The notes below the pieces were generated by a model. It had not been told where the DNA came from. It was given only the letters and a program-made list of their open reading frames with translations, and made no database searches. Of a DNA stretch of 8,218 bases, positions 6,681 through 8,218 are shown in pieces. This stretch comes from an uncultured Ruminococcus sp. GTDB taxonomy: Bacteria > Bacillota > Clostridia > Oscillospirales > Ruminococcaceae. The stretch lies in the NCBI GenBank assembly GCA_902796865.1, contig CADBQZ010000103.1:1-8218 (forward strand), written 5' to 3'. The position numbers and the translations under genes were made by a program. The first letter of the stretch is position 1, and each line of letters begins with the position of its first letter.

Positions 6681-8049
6681 ACGTACAGCAGCGGTAATTT
6701 TATCGGCAGTGATCGGGGCTTCGGTTACGGCAATATCTGTATCGGCTGATGACAGTGATACGCTTTTTGATAATATACTTACATATGAAAAGATAGACGG
6801 CGGTTTGAAAATAACAAAATGTGAAAGCTCGATAGTTTCGGTGCAGGTAAAAGATAATATAGACGGCTATGATGTTATAGCTGTCGCCGATAATGCGTTC
6901 AGCGATCTTCCATCTTTAAGAGAGGTAGAGCTTCCGGACAGCATAACCGAAATGGGAGAACGTGTGTTTGCAGGCAGCGCAAAGCTTGAAAAGGTAAAGC
7001 TTCCGGCAAAGATGGATACTGTTCCGGATATGGCTTTTGCAGGCTGTGAGAGCCTGAAAGAAGTGATATTCCCTGAAAAAGCGGAGGTCATAGGAAAGTA
7101 TGCCTTTAGCTACTGCACCGACTTGTCATGGCTTGAAATACCGGGAACTGTCACAAATATAAATGACAATGCGTTTGCATTCAGTGGCATGGGAGAAGAA
7201 TTGTCACTGCCTGAAGGTGTGCAGAGAATAGGAAATCTGGCATTTTATAACTGCCGCTCTATAAAAAAAGTAATGCTTCCGTCAACATTGAGTGAGATGG
7301 ATCCTATAGCATTCATGGGTTGTACAGCGCTCGAAAGCTATAATGTTGACCCGGCAAATGGATACTATATTTCCGACAGCGGAGTACTTTACAGCGAACA
7401 GAAAAGCTTTCTTGAAAGTTATCCTGCCGGAAAGACTGACGAGAGCTTTACTGTACCGCAGCAGGTAAAGTATATTTCTGACGGTGCTTTTTTTGCAAAT
7501 AGCAGTCTTAAAGAGATAATACTTCCACAGGGCTTGGAGATACTTGGCTCGGGTGCTTTTTCAAACTGTACAGCGCTTGAAAAAATGGAACTGCCTGACA
7601 GCATAACGAAAATATCCGATAATCTTTTCTGCGATTGCACCTCACTTTGGAAGGTGAGTATACCGGAAAGCGTTACTGAAATAAGCGATTATGCGTTTTT
7701 GGAGTGTACATCGCTAAAAAGTCTCGATATTCCTGACAGCGTGGAGGCAATCGGGGATCATGCAATAGGATTTTATGATGAGGAAACTGAAGAGACCGAT
7801 CAAAACGGCAACAATAAGCTTGAGTTTTTGAAGATAAACGGCTTTACTATAAATGCAAACTTTGATACTGCTGCAAGAGATTATGCAAAAAGCAATGGCA
7901 TTGATATAAATTATCTTGACGGCAACAAGGATATCCCTAAAATAATTGCCGTTGTGGCAGGTGCTGTTGTCATAGCCGGAGCTATAGTATTTTTGGTCAT
8001 TATGACTTTGAGAAAAAAGAAAAAAGAACACGAATATTACGAAAATTGA
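6667..8049 (+). CDS. BspA-like LRR_5 surface protein with a C-terminal membrane helix and a short basic tail
   Basis: The protein has 460 residues if started at the third of three ATG codons. Residues 1-27 are a signal peptide (MKIFKR, hydrophobic core, SVSA before DD). Residues about 70-367 hold ten or so LRR_5 units, with motifs such as LPDSITEMG, AFAGCESL and IPESVTEIS. A non-repeat island at about 226-264 includes GVLYSEQKS and YPAGK, a feature common in BspA-like proteins. A closing cap contains AARDYAKSNGI. Residues 425-448 form one membrane helix, followed by RKKKKEHEYYEN. The LRR domain should face outside. It overlaps the preceding LRR gene by 14 nt in another frame and shares its layout, so the two are probably paralogues expressed together, perhaps as a complex. 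The ligand is unknown and no enzymatic motif is visible. Confidence 0.88.
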   Translation: MKIFKRTAAVILSAVIGASVTAISVSADDSDTLFDNILTYEKIDGGLKITKCESSIVSVQVKDNIDGYDVIAVADNAFSDLPSLREVELPDSITEMGERVFAGSAKLEKVKLPAKMDTVPDMAFAGCESLKEVIFPEKAEVIGKYAFSYCTDLSWLEIPGTVTNINDNAFAFSGMGEELSLPEGVQRIGNLAFYNCRSIKKVMLPSTLSEMDPIAFMGCTALESYNVDPANGYYISDSGVLYSEQKSFLESYPAGKTDESFTVPQQVKYISDGAFFANSSLKEIILPQGLEILGSGAFSNCTALEKMELPDSITKISDNLFCDCTSLWKVSIPESVTEISDYAFLECTSLKSLDIPDSVEAIGDHAIGFYDEETEETDQNGNNKLEFLKINGFTINANFDTAARDYAKSNGIDINYLDGNKDIPKIIAVVAGAVVIAGAIVFLVIMTLRKKKKEHEYYEN

Positions 8050-8052
8050 TAA

Positions 8053-8088
8053 TTACCTGCCTTTTTCAAAAGGCAGGTAAAACTTTTT
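8053..8088 (+). terminator. Intrinsic terminator of the LRR operon
   Basis: A perfect 13-bp inverted repeat (TTACCTGCCTTTT at 8053-8065 with AAAAGGCAGGTAA at 8068-8080) is followed by AAC and then five T (8084-8088). It starts 3 nt after the stop codon. The nominal loop is only 2 nt, so the innermost pair probably opens. Confidence 0.88.
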
Positions 8089-8095
8089 CTGCTAG

Positions 8096-8218
8096 ATTCT
8101 TACTCGTGTAAGAAATGAACGGAAAGAAAGTATTTCTCAGCATTTCTTTGTATGCACAAAGAAACGCTTGCAAAGAAAAGCACTTACTTTCTTTATGCTA
8201 ACGCCAAAGAAAGTAAGA
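8096..8218. repeat. Multi-hairpin intergenic repeat element, cut off at the right edge
   Basis: Three inverted repeats follow each other. TTCTTAC/GTAAGAA (8097-8103, 8108-8114) has a 4-nt loop. TTTCTTTGT/ACAAAGAAA (8143-8151, 8156-8164) has a 4-nt loop. CTTACTTTCTTT/AAAGAAAGTAAG (8183-8194, 8206-8217) has an 11-nt loop. AAAGAAAGTA occurs at 8123-8132 and again at 8206-8215, and AAAGAAA also at 8158-8164 and 8172-8178. I see no credible coding frame. The layout suggests a dispersed intergenic repeat or small non-autonomous element, but other copies cannot be checked here. Confidence 0.6.

Noticed and set aside
6459..8040. Cell-wall sorting signals on the LRR proteins
   Set aside because: The C-terminal helix with positive charges resembles a sortase signal, but no LPxTG-like motif precedes either helix. 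Simple membrane anchoring is the better reading.
8096..8218. CRISPR array or short peptide gene at the right edge
   Set aside because: The repeats are short, uneven and palindromic, with no regular spacers. No reading frame there has a start, a ribosome binding site and a plausible protein.

Overview
The window looks like part of the chromosome of a fibre-degrading, cellulosome-forming Firmicute, most likely a Ruminococcus (Oscillospiraceae). This rests on moderate-to-low GC, AGGAG-type ribosome binding sites, a type I dockerin, pectin-degrading enzymes carrying CBM35- and CBM13-like modules, and BspA-type leucine-rich-repeat surface proteins. The genus is inferred from gene content and style; no marker gene is present. 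All real genes lie on the + strand.

Positions 1-5061 hold the end of a rhamnogalacturonan I (RG-I) operon. The first gene, which enters from beyond the left edge, is a CBM35-PL11 rhamnogalacturonan lyase. It is followed after 23 nt by a 1004-residue enzyme with the order: signal peptide, N-terminal beta-sandwich, SGNH/CE12 esterase, ricin-type CBM13, Pro/Thr linker, type I dockerin, CBM35, second CE12 esterase. The likely logic is that acetyl esterases strip the acetylated RG-I backbone so that the lyase can cut it. Related CBM35 modules would hold both enzymes on the same polymer. A strong intrinsic terminator closes the unit at about 5074-5112.

Positions 5113-5375 are a non-coding regulatory stretch with an extended -10 sigma-A promoter (TTGCGT, 17 nt, TGtTATAAT) behind an A-rich tract. 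It drives a two-gene operon (5376-8049) of related membrane-anchored LRR_5 (BspA-like) proteins. The two genes overlap by 14 nt around an ATGATGATG start cluster. Both have a signal peptide, an extracellular LRR solenoid and one C-terminal membrane helix. Their cytoplasmic tails differ: a long acidic one in the first, a short basic one in the second. A 13-bp hairpin with a T-run terminates this operon.

The last 125 bases (about 8096-8218) are non-coding and made of three hairpins built from repeats of AAAGAAA and its complement. They look like an intergenic repeat element cut off by the window edge. No tRNA, rRNA, CRISPR array, transposase or phage gene was seen. The most distinctive items are the double-esterase enzyme with its dockerin in the middle and two dissimilar active sites, the paired LRR membrane proteins with opposite tails, and the repeat element at the right edge.
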